Positions 1-12,100 of a stretch of 64,000 nt of DNA are shown piece after piece. A program made the position numbers and the translations under genes. This stretch comes from Incurvaria masculella (lineage: Eukaryota > Arthropoda > Insecta > Lepidoptera > Incurvariidae), in assembly GCA_946894095.1 (NCBI GenBank), contig OX335642.1, positions 19,169,021-19,233,020 on the forward strand, in the 5' to 3' direction. A model generated the notes under the pieces. The model searched no databases and was not told where the DNA came from. It saw only the letters and a list, made by a program, of their open reading frames with translations. The first letter of the stretch is position 1; the number at the start of each line of letters is the position of its first letter.

Positions 1-18
1 ACCAGCGATTTCGCCTAC

Positions 19-148
19 CTTTGGAGTCGGAGCGCACGAGCTCAGAGAGTCGCGCCATGAGGACGGCCATCTTCTTGGCGGCCGCGATAATCTCGTTGTC
101 CTTGGAGGACCACTCGCGCACGGCGCGGTGCAGGTTGTGAGCCGCCAC
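19..148 (-). CDS. Vinc: vinculin exon 20 (residues 794-836 plus 1 nt), start of tail
   Basis: Acceptor TGATGGCAG, donor GTAGGCGAA at the window edge. It encodes [20 protein letters not shown] and [20 protein letters not shown], corresponding to the first tail helix of vinculin ([37 protein letters not shown]). Phase 1; the next exon (G-TKR type sequence expected) lies outside the window. Bases 1-18 are the beginning of intron 20. Confidence 0.97.
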
Positions 149-3100
149 CTGCCATCACGGGGGTCGATGAGTTGACATTGACCTTGACAGATATCTCTTA
201 GGAAACAGATGTAAAAATTAAACATTCATATGATAGAACCGACAACCTAATGATGAAAGGTCTTTTGCCAACTCCCTGTCAAAAACATTAGAGCTGTATT
301 TGCTTTTGGTCTATGAGTGTGTGACAGATCGCAGCATGTGCTAGCGAGATTCGGAGATTGATTTGTGGCCTTCCGCCAGCAATGATAGGCTGTTGTGTCT
401 TTAGTGTGCCTTTTGGTAACTGTCGATTTGTGTGCAAAGGTGAAGTGAAGTGTCACCAAGTGCCCTCATCACCAAGGGGCGATTGGTTCTTTCTCACGGG
501 TCGATGTCGTCTTGGGGAACCTGCATCGGCCAAGTGAGTATTGCCTGCTAAACAGTATGTTACCTTGACCTGCTGTAAACGTGGAATGACTTTACACATT
601 TAAAAAAAAGACTGAACCAATAAGATACTATTATTATTATTTGAAGTTGGGCTACAAGCAGTTTTAGCCTTGCTGTCACTGCAACCTTTTCAGAACAATT
701 GTGACCTTTCCCTTCTTGCAGTTCACCCCCACTGCCGGATTTAAGGGAGGGCAACCGGGGCAACTGCTTGGGGCCTCCATCAAAGAGGGCCCTCACATAA
801 ATCGTACTTATTAAAATAAAAAAAGTAGGTTAATCATAATGTTATGGTTATTTTAAATAAAAAAATATCTATTTATGCTGTTTTTTTATTTCTTAAATCA
901 TTTATGTTTATAACAGTGTATACTTTATATAACAAACATTGATATTTTCAGTTTTTTTTTTATTTGATTAAGCTGAAAAATAATTAGGGGCCTCCACTCC
1001 TTTGAAGCCCTAGGGCCTCCAACCTTTAAATCCGGCCCTGTTCACCCCCCATTCCTGCCTCCTACAGGAATTGCAGGATTTTTTGAGGTTTGATGACTTT
1101 GATGTCATCTGGTCAATTATGGTCCATTCGCACAGAAGGTGAGTCGGTTTGACCAATAAGGAAAGCATCCGGAAATAATTTCTCCAAAGAACAACAACCT
1201 GCTAGAAGATCCAACATGTCACAAGCTCAAGAAGTCTATGTCGCAATAAAGAAGTTTCCCAACAAAGTTACACATATACAACATTCAAATCACGACTAGA
1301 GGAGAGCAACTGCGCAGCCGTGGGTCTCAAGATCTGACCCAGCTTTTCTTCTCTCCACAACCATACCTGTAATCGTTGGGAATTGCGGAAAAAGGGCTTA
1401 ACGCTAACCAACATTTTATGTTTGATCTTATGACTGGCAGTCTTCATTTAAAATGGTGACCTGATTCAGCCATTTCTTTGGGTCTATAACGCAAAGGGTG
1501 CCCATGGGAACCTATTGTTAAGCGGGCTGCATCTCACGAAACGTAATAGGTAGACAGTTGTAATTTTCACAGAGCGTGTATTTCTATTACCGTTATAACA
1601 ACAAATAATAAAAATGATATAAAAAAATCTTTTTGTACGAAACCCTTACAGAAGGATTATGTATTTAGCACAGTAAGTGACTGGCAAGGAGCACTCACCA
1701 TGATGGGTTGGCTGGGGTGCGGCTGCCGCCGGAAGATGTCCTCGCCCTCGTCGTCGGTGTCGGGCGGCGGCGGGCGCGGTGGCGCGGCGGCGGCGGGCGG
1801 CGGCGGGCGCGGGGGCGCGGCGTGCGCGTCCGACACGCGCGCGCGAGACATCGCCTCGGGCAGCGTCGGAGGCGGCGGCGGCGGCGGCGGCGCGTAGTGC
1901 CGCCCGAGCGCCGACTGCACCTCGCTCGCGCACTTGATTATCTGCGGGACAGAGTGCGGAGAAGTCACGTTTCCAGTTTCGTTGATGGAGGATTTTGACA
2001 ACATTGTCAGCCTTGCCTTGCGATTCATAAGCTGGGAGAAATTACAATACAACCTTTGAGGCTGGCTGTAGTTCGAATTCAACGTAAAACTGTAGATCTC
2101 CTTCCTTACTCACTAGGTGGTAGGGTTCATCCCGCCCGGGTTGGTACCATCGCATTGATTGAACGATGGTCGAAGCGGCAAGGAAAATTGATAGTGTTTT
2201 CCATCCAGTTCAATGTAACCGAGCAACATAAAGAAGGTCCTGGCATGGCACCTAGTTTCCATTTGGTAAGTTAGGTCAATATAATCTGACAGTCAGTTCA
2301 GTAATGGCCATCCATGTCCAGTTACATAAAAGAAAGAGTAAGCCTATTCTTGAAAATCCGTGCTTAGCAATCGGAATCTTTCAATCGATAAAACTGTTTG
2401 TCCAGCAGTTGCCAAAGCGATTTCTCGACGGAAACTTTGACTCAGTGACTTCATTGAAATACTGTGTTCCTGATTCTTTCCATCGAGAAATTCGCTGTGA
2501 CAACCGATATAAAAGCGGTTTTCTTGACTGGAATATTCTTAATTCCTGAGCACGGGATTCCAAAAATCTGGCTGGTTGGTCTAATAAGCTAATAAACCGA
2601 ACATTTTCTGAAGAACAAATTGGCATAGGCTTGCGGACAGTCTGGAGAATGGTGTCGCCACATTAGTGTAGACTTGGCTGTCGTACACTCGTATAGGAAC
2701 ACGCCTTCCTCCATGTTGTCCATCTCAGAGTTACATGTACTGCCAGTATAGCCCGACAAGAGAACATCACTGGGACAGACATATAGCTGTAACTGGCCTT
2801 CGCGTTGGCCCAACAAGAGAACATCACTGTACACAGACAGATAGCTGAACTGAACTGCGCGTTGGCCCAACAAGAGAACACCACAGTAGACAGACAGATA
2901 GCTGTATGTGAAGTGCGTGTTGGCCCAACAAGAGAACACCACTTTAGACAGAAGGATATTTGTATCTGACCTGCGCATTGGTCCAGCAAGAGAACATCAG
3001 TGTAGAAAGACAAATAGTTGTAACTGACCTGCGCGTTGGCCCAACAAGAGAACATCACTGTAGACATACAGATAGTTGTAACTGACTTGCGCGTTAGCCC

Positions 3101-6100
3101 AACAAGAGAAGATCACTGTAGACAGACAGAGAGTTGTAAGTAACCTGCGCATTGGCTTGTCGCCAGTCCGGCGCGGCCGCCTTGTCGCCGAGCGCAACGC
3201 TCTTGGCGCGGTGCACGGCGGGCGGGATGGCGGCCTGCAGGCGCGCGTGTGCCGCCGACAGCGCGCGCGCGAACTCGCCATCCTCCGTGTTGTCGCGCTC
3301 GGAGCTCGCCACCAGGAGCACGCGGTTCGCCAACCTGTATAAAATTATCATGTCTGCATTTCCCTTCTTAGCGTACGCAAAAAAATCGAAGACCTCACTA
3401 AAAAGGCGGCCGACGGGGCCCATGGGCTTTCGGACTTTCACAGGGGCTGCGAAAACCATGTCGGCCGGCCAGGTGCTTCTTCACATCATGTTTGAAGGAC
3501 TCCAGGTTGTACTTTGAGAGAAAAACTTCGGCAGGGAGTCGATTCCATAGTTTACCGACCCTGTAGATACAATATCTAGAGGATCGGTGGGTTCTTATAT
3601 TGGGAATGTCGACAGTGAATGGGTGCATACGCTGCCTGTTCCGCGTTGTGCGGAGGTAGAAAGGGGACGGAGAGACAGCGTTGGGCAGCTCCGAAGAGCA
3701 CTTTCCATGGTAGACATTACACACAATTACACAGGTATTAGCTATCCATGTCCAGTTAAATAAAAATGCTAAGATCACTTTTTCATACCTGGCAATTGCA
3801 GAGGTGTTGTCCACCATTTTCTGTGAGTCATTCTGACGGATAGCGTCCTCACACAGGTAAGTGTGCTTCTGCATCAGTTCACCTGCAGAACACACACATT
3901 TTCCATTTTATCATGGATTTTTGAGGTATAATGTGTTGGGGTAGTTTATTCATTAAAATAAATAATGTTAATATATACATAAGTAATGTAAGACCGAGAC
4001 AGAGAGCGGTGTTTACCGGCGGTGCGCACGAAGTCAAGTGGATCGACGGCCTGGTCGCACAGGTCCCTGACCCGCAGTACAGCCTCTGCGTATTGCCCGC
4101 GCAGGTTGTTAAAATGCTCTTCAGCTACCTGCAAGAGCAGTAGGTGTTAGGGTTCAATAGCTTATGAGTTTAAAAAATAGTTGGAATGGCCATCTAGAGA
4201 TTCTTACCTTGCTGTTAGGGTAGTTGGAGCGAATCTTTCCAGCGGCAATCAGCTGAGGACACAGCTTCTCGACCTAAAACAGAAAAAGGTGGAATTCCAT
4301 CGAAGCTTCAAGTAATGAGTCTCCCCATCTCGACTGCATATAAGAAAATATCTATACCATTATATAAAGAGGAAAGGTTTGATTGTTTGTGTATTTGAAC
4401 CGAATAGGCTCTGAAACTACTGAACGGATTTGAAAAATTATTTCACCGTTGGAAAGCTACAGTCTATTCGAGGGACATAGGCTATGTTTTATCTTAAAAA
4501 AATTAGGGATCCTTACCAAAACTCCGATAACGTAACCCAAGGTGCAAAAAAAATACCAAGAATGTTCCTTACATCGCGTGCGCTGCGAAAACTATTTATG
4601 ATAGAACAAAATGATGTAATACAATTTTATAGAACACATTATTATCTACAAAAAATGTCGCAACAGCATACATCTAACTATTATAGTTATGTCACAATAA
4701 GTGTGCATTTATTTTAAAATAAAAAATTAAATACCGCCGCTAGAAAAGGCTCTTTAATTGTACCTAGATATTAATCCTTATCAAAATAAATTATTATTTA
4801 AGACTGTTTCAATACCTTTATATTACTTTTTGAATTATTCGATTCGGACCTTTCATTCGAAGATATCATGAGTTTAAAAATTAGAAAAAACTCCGCTCGG
4901 CCAACTATGCGTCTTAGAGTTTGTAGGCGTCACTCAGAGGTACGGGAGGGGAGTCAGTTGGCTCCCTACGCATCGCTTGATAATATTTTGTCGCTTGATG
5001 ATAATTAGTTTAGTAGGTAACTAAACGCATTCAAAAAGTTCTTTTCAGAACTGACCCATTAATATATGTTGTACATTTAGTTATCCTAATAAATAAGTGA
5101 CTTAAATAGTTTTTATGATTTTCGATTAAATACTTTTTAGTTGTAGGTTGTAGTAGTAGTTGTAGGTAGCTAATAATAACGCGGCAGGAAGATACATTCT
5201 CCAAAGACATTCTCAAAAGCCGTAACATTTTTCAAACATGTCTAACGACCGCGGTAATCTCAAAAGTATCTTAATAACAGTTAAGCTAATTATTTAGCGA
5301 AAAATAAAACAACATCAAATAATGTCTACTCCCTGGCTTTAACTCAATAAATTATTTATTTAATGGCTTTTGTTTTGTGGTTATGACCTTTTTACAATAA
5401 TTATGTGAATAAATAAAAAATAGTGTGAAAAATACATGAAAGTAAAAAATAAAAAAAAATACAAAAACAAATATATTCACAAAATTTGTTATTTTTATTT
5501 CAAATATTTCAATGTAGGTATATGCTCTTTTTTTAGGAACTCTATGTAAGAAGGGTTTATTTGTGTATCATTGTGTCAAAATAATATTTTTTTAATTATA
5601 TTATGCCCGTGCAAAGCCGGGACAGGCTGCTAGTAATATAATATAATGTTTCAACTAAGTAGCTGATAAAACCAACAGTGTGGGGGTAGAAGACTCTAAG
5701 CCCTAGATTTTCATCGTGCGCATATTGGTGAGCTCGGTGAAGAAATTCTACACTAGGGTGACAGATGTCAATTTCAAGATTAGTTTATTTGTTCTCAAAC
5801 TCATTTCTCTGCTGCACCGGCAGGATATGGAACTGTCTGCCGGCAGGTGTCTTTCGTCAAACCTATAACCTGGGCATTTTCAAACATAAGGCCTGGTGCC
5901 TCGCTGAGCGTGGTTTCGCGAGCTTTTCCGAGTACTTTTAGTCTCACAGCAAAGCCACTCCATACTAGTTAATCATAAAAAATAAATAATAATCAGCTGG
6001 CTACTTTTCATATGTGGATGTAAAAAAACCAAAATTAGGTATGATCCGTTGCTCATGCAAGGATGTTCCTGGCTTCTCATCATCTCGTACCTGAGTGGCG

Positions 6101-9100
6101 TTGTGTGCAAGCTGGTCCGCTAGCTTCTTGCCCGCGCCACTCGCGCCGATTGCGACGATGTGCGCGGTCTGCGCGGCGCGCTCCGAGAATGCGGCCAAGG
6201 CGCCCGCCGCCGAGGCGAGATTCTGCTCGCGCCCGATGGTACCTGTGACCAAGAGATATTTACGCCTTGCGGAGTGGGAGATGGCATGTTGGATTGAAAG
6301 AAGCGTCTGCAATACAGTTCTTGTAGAGCAGTACTTTCCGGTCATAATATCATTATTAGGATCTTAATTTCCTCGCACATTTTGGTTGCTCAGATGCTCG
6401 CGAATGAAGTGAATAATTGTTGTAAATTTTGGGAAATATGGTGGCATTCCATGTCTTAGAAGCACGATTGATGACCATGACTAAGACTAAACATTAAGAG
6501 CATGTAAACAGTTATCACCCGTAGTATGGGGAATTGATAGGGGATTTCACTCTCTTAATGGGAATAAAAATGTTATTATCTTGATAAGAAAAATTAAATT
6601 AAATTGTAGTCACCCTCCGGTGCGTTGACAGCTTCGGTGTAGTGTCGCAGTGGCGCCGCCACATCTATGAAGTCCTCCACGACTCTGTTGACTACTGCTC
6701 GCTCCAGCGCTTGCTTTAGCTCGTGCAGCTTGTCCGTCAGCTGCCTGCGGAGCGAGAGTTTGTCAGTGTCGGTTGTGGGTGACAACAACTAGGTGTATAG
6801 TGAGTGTCGGCTGTGGGTAACAAGAACAGGGTGTATATTGAAAGTCGTGATAACAACAATGGGATGAACATAGTAAATGTCGGGTGTGGGTGACAACAAT
6901 GGAGTGCATTTAGTGAGTGTCGGGAGTAGGTGAAATACAGGACCCTTTCCCGATGTGAGGATAATTTCTTGAATACTGTAATGCTATATCCTTTATAAGA
7001 GTTAATTGTAACTCCCACCTTGTGATCTGTTTCGCCTGCTCCGAGTTACCCTGCCCGGCCCGGCACAACTCCGACAGCTGGTCCGATAGTCGCTGAACGT
7101 CCGAGCACAGCTGCAGCACCTCAGCTTTCTCACGGCCTTGCAGTCCGTTGGCGATCTACATATCAATTAATACATTCTTTGTAAATGTAATTAAAGGGAC
7201 AACACCATTCCAGTTAAGTTTAGTTTCACTAGTGGAAGTTGTAAGGACAAGACCATTTGAATAGTGCATGGAAATGCTGACTTCAGTTAAAAGTAGTTTC
7301 ACTAGTGACAACTAATATCGACAAGACATGTTGGACGGAAAACAGATTGCCATTGTAACTGGGTTCATCAGTGAAAATTGATTCATATCTATTTACTGAT
7401 CAATACTTGGTGTTCTGCCTTCAACATGTATAGTATGTCTGTAGTAGAATGATAAATAATATAAAACAAAAAATGTTAGTTACAGGGAGAAAATGCACAT
7501 ATTGTGAATATCCAAAAATAAGAACCCACCGATCTTCTGGATCCCTCATCTATAGGGTCGGAAAACTATGGAATGAACTCCTTTACAAGGTATTTCTTCC
7601 AAAGTACAACCTGGGGTCCTTCAAACATGGTGTGAAGAAGCACCTGGCCGGCCTGCATGGTTTTTGCAGCCAGTTCGAAATCCCATGGGCGTCTTTGGGC
7701 ACCTTAAGAGGTCCTGGCGTACGCCATATGCCGCGCTTAACTTTATAAAAAAAACGAATCTGTTTTCAAAAGTAATCTGGGTAACTTGTTGGTGGATTCT
7801 CACCCGCTGGCCCTGGGAGACAATGCTGCTGATAGCCTTCTGTCCCTCTAGACGGGTGGCGGGGTCCCCGGCGGGGTGGAGCAGCCATTTGTGGGCCGTC
7901 TCGAGCCTGCAACCAAACGGTGATTTGGTAAGTTGATATTTTTGTTCGTCGAGCATTCGTCCATCTGCAATCGGAATGTCAACGATAAGCGGATGTATAT
8001 GTAAGTATGGCGTGTGAGGGGAACTGCTCACTAGCAACTCTTGTATGAAAACATGGTTTCACATTCGGCTCCCAAACTAGAGAACAATGTGGCGCTATAG
8101 TCGTCTTGACTTTGTTGCTGTTATCAAGCAGTTGGTTGGCGAGTGCATTAATGACAGTCCCTTTTGCGTAGGGTAACAAATATGACTAGTTTGGACTTGC
8201 TTTCACCCTCCACTTATTAAGCCAGATTGAAAGTTAGTTCAGATAGATTTCCAGCAAAACTGAAGCTACAACAGGGTTCGCATTACTAGGCAATATTATT
8301 TTTTCTGCGTAGGTGGCTACTGTGAAGAGAACAGAATTTTAAGGGGGCACTGGCACTTCTTACTTCTAGTCGCTGTATCTTCTTTCAGTGGACAATGCTC
8401 TCTAACCCAGATATTGTAGAACTAGTCAGTCTGCTAAATTTCCGGAGAATTTCAGGATGCAGGAATGTTTTTCCACTTCCTTCATACTAATATTTAATAA
8501 CACATTTAGATATTCGATACAGATAGCGCACCTGCCCTGAAGCGACTTCCTCCCTTGCTGCTCGGCAGCACGCACGCCATCACTTACGATGCCGCTCACC
8601 TCGTTGAGCTGCGTGCGAAGGTCGCCGGCGAGCTTCTTCGCCTGAAGGACACGGCAAAAATGTGAAAAAGATCTTTTCTTAAATTGACGAGACAAAAGGT
8701 TGGTGATGTATTAGTGCATGTAGTGCCATTTTTCGATGAGAAAGATCAACTTGGTAAGATGTGCGCTTAAGGACGTTTCGAACCAAACTCCAACGGCCAT
8801 CATGTCAATAGATGGCGCTGTATAATATTTATTACAAAATTAATGATATCTCCTAAAGTAGTTAATTGTTTAACATGAGACAAAAAATGCGAGTTCTCAA
8901 AGCAGTTAGGATCATAACAAAATAAAATCGAAGTACTTGGAGGTGTGAATTACAAAAGTTCTGTATCACAATGACAAAATCTAGCATTCCTCACTCACAG
9001 ATAAGCGTCACACAGACTGCCCGGTCGCTATCATAATCACATTAGGAAAGTTGTTCCATGTAGGCAATTTCGTAGGGTTCCGACATGTAAGTAAATACAA

Positions 9101-12100
9101 ATGCATTTCGGCCCGTGCATGCAAGGATAGAGTAAGGAATTTGTCTTTCGTGGTTCGTCAAACCTTAACTGGGTCCTGCCCGATATGGCACAATCGCATT
9201 GAATGAACGACGGTCGAAGCGGCAATGAAAATTTACCATGTTTTCCATCCAATTCAATCAAAGGAAGATTATTTCCAATGTAGTGTGCTGGGCTAATAAT
9301 ATACAATAACAATTATATTTAAATTTACTGTATACTTCAGTTTTCAAATTACGAGGTCCCAATGGACCAAATATATGTAGGGTGTAAGAGTAATCTCGCA
9401 GCTTACATGCAGTTATTGCGTTGCGCCCGAACCCCCTGTGCTCTCGCGGCGCTAGGGCAAAGGCAACGGGCCGGAGCAGAGGGGAGGGGGAGGCACGGAA
9501 CGTTGCGATACGAAGCATCTGGCAGGTGGCGGCGGCGGAGCGGCGGGGAGGCGGCACGGCGGCGTAGGGCGTAGGTATGTAGGTAGGCAAATTAGCCGCT
9601 AGCCGCTGCCACCCCCCCCGCACTCGCAGCCCTTCTTCACGCCGCTCTGGCCGTCCCTTGTAGACTGAGCGAGCGAAGCGTCTACGTTTCGGGATTGGAC
9701 AGATTTTCTTTCGCATGTCCGGGGCGGGCGCGGCGCGGTCTGTCCGGCTGTCCGGCTCCTCTACAGGTTGCATTCCTCAACCGATTCGCGTGAAATTTTT
9801 TTGAGCAGATTTGATAAAAGCATTTTTTTTATCGAGTCAGTTTTTGGAAATTCCTCATAATGGCGGAGCTATGGAACGTCAAGTAAGTCGTTGCTGGATC
9901 TCGGCAACGGCGTAAGCTACGCGCGTTGGGTTTGGGTTTCTAGCCAAAGCACAAAGAGCATTTACTTCACACTGAACTTTGAAGGTCTGACGATGACCAG
10001 GATTGATGTTGCTGGATCTCAGCAACGGCGTAAGCTACGCGCTTCGGGGTTGGGTTTCTAGCCAAAGTACCAAGAGCATTTACTTTACACTGAACCTTGA
10101 AGGTCTGATGATGAACAGGAATAATGTTGCTAGATCTCAGCAACGGCGTAAGCTACGCGCTTCAGGGTTGGGTTTCTAGCCAAAGCACCAAGAGCATTTA
10201 CTTCACACTGAACCTTGAAGGTCTGATGTTGACCAGGAATGTTGTTACTGGATCTCAGCAACGGCGAAAGCTACGCGGTTCGGGTTTGGGTTTCAAGCCA
10301 ATAAACCGAGAGCATTTACTTCACACTGAACTTTGAAGGTCTAATAATGACCAGGAATGATGTTGCTAGATCTCAGCAACGGCGTAAGCTACGCGCTTCG
10401 GGTTTGCGTAGCTAGCCAAAGCACCAAGAGCATTTACTTCACACTGAATCTTGAAGTTCTGATTATGACCAGGCATTCTCGCGAGGTCTACAGCTCACAG
10501 AGCCACTAGTTATAATTTCGTAATTGATCGAGCGAGCGAAGCTCTTGGTTTCGAGATTGGACCGATTGTCTTTCGTATGTCTGTACGGCTGTTCTCCTAT
10601 ACAGGGCGCATTTCTCAACCGAAGCGCTCAGCTTACGCCGTTGATGAGATCCAGCAACAACATTCCTGGTCACCATCAGACCTTCAAGGTTCAGTGTGAA
10701 GTAAATGCTCTTGGTGCTTTGGCTTAGAAACCCAACCCCGAAGCGCGTAGCTTACGCCGTTGCTGAGATCCAGCAACATCAATCCTGGTCTTTGTCAGAC
10801 CTTCAAAGTTCAGTGTGAAGTAAATTCACTCGGTTTATTGGCTAGAAACCCAAATAGTGACAATGGCGCAGGCATATTCACTGACTGCAAGCACAGAATA
10901 ACTAATAGTGCTACGCACAGAAATTGCACTCGGCGAGTGCTAATTACGCTATTTATATGGGAATTTGTTGCCATTCCATATATTGCGCGGCTACCCAGAT
11001 CTTGTCTGGTCTGTTATCATCTTATCTGGTTCAACCGCCATCTCTCCTGAAGATGAAGGCTCATCGCGGAACGCTCGCCTGTATCGGTTCCGGTAAGAGC
11101 CGTCGCAGCAGCAGATACCTGTAGCTACACTCTTGAGGGGGCATATATAAGGCATAGGCTTGAGCATGGGCGTAGGCTTGAGCTTGGGCATAGGCTTAGC
11201 TTGGCTTGGCATCGGCATCCAATTTTCCAGTTCAGCAAACCCGTTTTTTTTTTCATGGAAATGCGATCACGACGCCATCTACCTGGTCAAATTTTCAAAT
11301 CATCCAGGGACCCACTCAAATTCAAATATAAACACAAAAGTTTCACTACTTACCTTACCTTTTACTATTTATTCGAACTTCAAGTTAGAAAGAGCTGTAG
11401 GTGAATATCTCAGTAGGTATTTGGGAGTGACGGATGCGAGCTGCAAGTACGAAATTTTGGGCACTAGGCTAGGACACTCCGCCATCTTCCATCGTAGTGC
11501 TGGAGTCAGCCACTGCCAGCGAGCATGGAAAGATGGGAGTAGCGATCGAAACTAATTCGGAAGTGTGGAAAACGTCTAACTGTACCTAGTTGACGAGCGA
11601 GCGATGCGAGCGAAGCCTCTACGTTTCGAGATTGGACAGATTTCGTTTCGTATGTCCGGCGGTCTGTGCGGCTGTCCGGCTGTCCAGTCGTTCTCTTCTA
11701 CTACAGAATATTCAAAAACTGACTTGTCAAAAAAAAACTATAATATTATCGAATCTGCTCACAAAATACATATGAAACATACATATGAAAATACATATAA
11801 AATCGTTTCGTATGTCCGGCGGTCTGTGCGGCTGTCCAGTTGTTCTCTTCTACATGCTACTACTACAGAATATTCAAAAACTGACTTGTCAAAAAAAACT
11901 ATAATATTATCGAATCTGCTCACAAAATACATACGAAAGAAAATCTGTCCAATCTCAAAACGTAGAGGCTTCGCTCGCATCGCTAGCTCGGTCAACTAGG
12001 TACAGTTAGACGTTTTGCACACTTCCGAATTAGTTTAGATCGCTACTCCCATCTTTCCATGCTCGCTGGCAGTGGCTGACTCCAGCACTACGATGGAAGA

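Noticed and set aside
1646..2082. Long Gly/Arg/Ala/Pro frames on both strands over 1646-2082
   Set aside because: They are shadows of the GC-rich linker exon 19. Only the frame with correct splice sites and phase (1699-1941) is coding.
2589..3281. Repetitive proteins with [11 protein letters not shown] units
   Set aside because: These frames come from the 58-bp tandem array; they shift frame between units, and nothing suggests translation.
3398..3895. 165-codon minus-strand frame as a separate gene
   Set aside because: It runs from vinculin exon 17 through the intron into a LINE tail; both halves are explained without a new gene.
6091..6242. P-loop-like IGASGAGKK in exon 14
   Set aside because: The frame and phases place it in a vinculin D4 helix. 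The Ser/Thr that follows Lys in a Walker A motif is missing, and no other nucleotide-binding motif is near.
9885..10858. CRISPR-like array
   Set aside because: Units are directly adjoining ~118-bp repeats with no variable spacers, in a eukaryotic intron.
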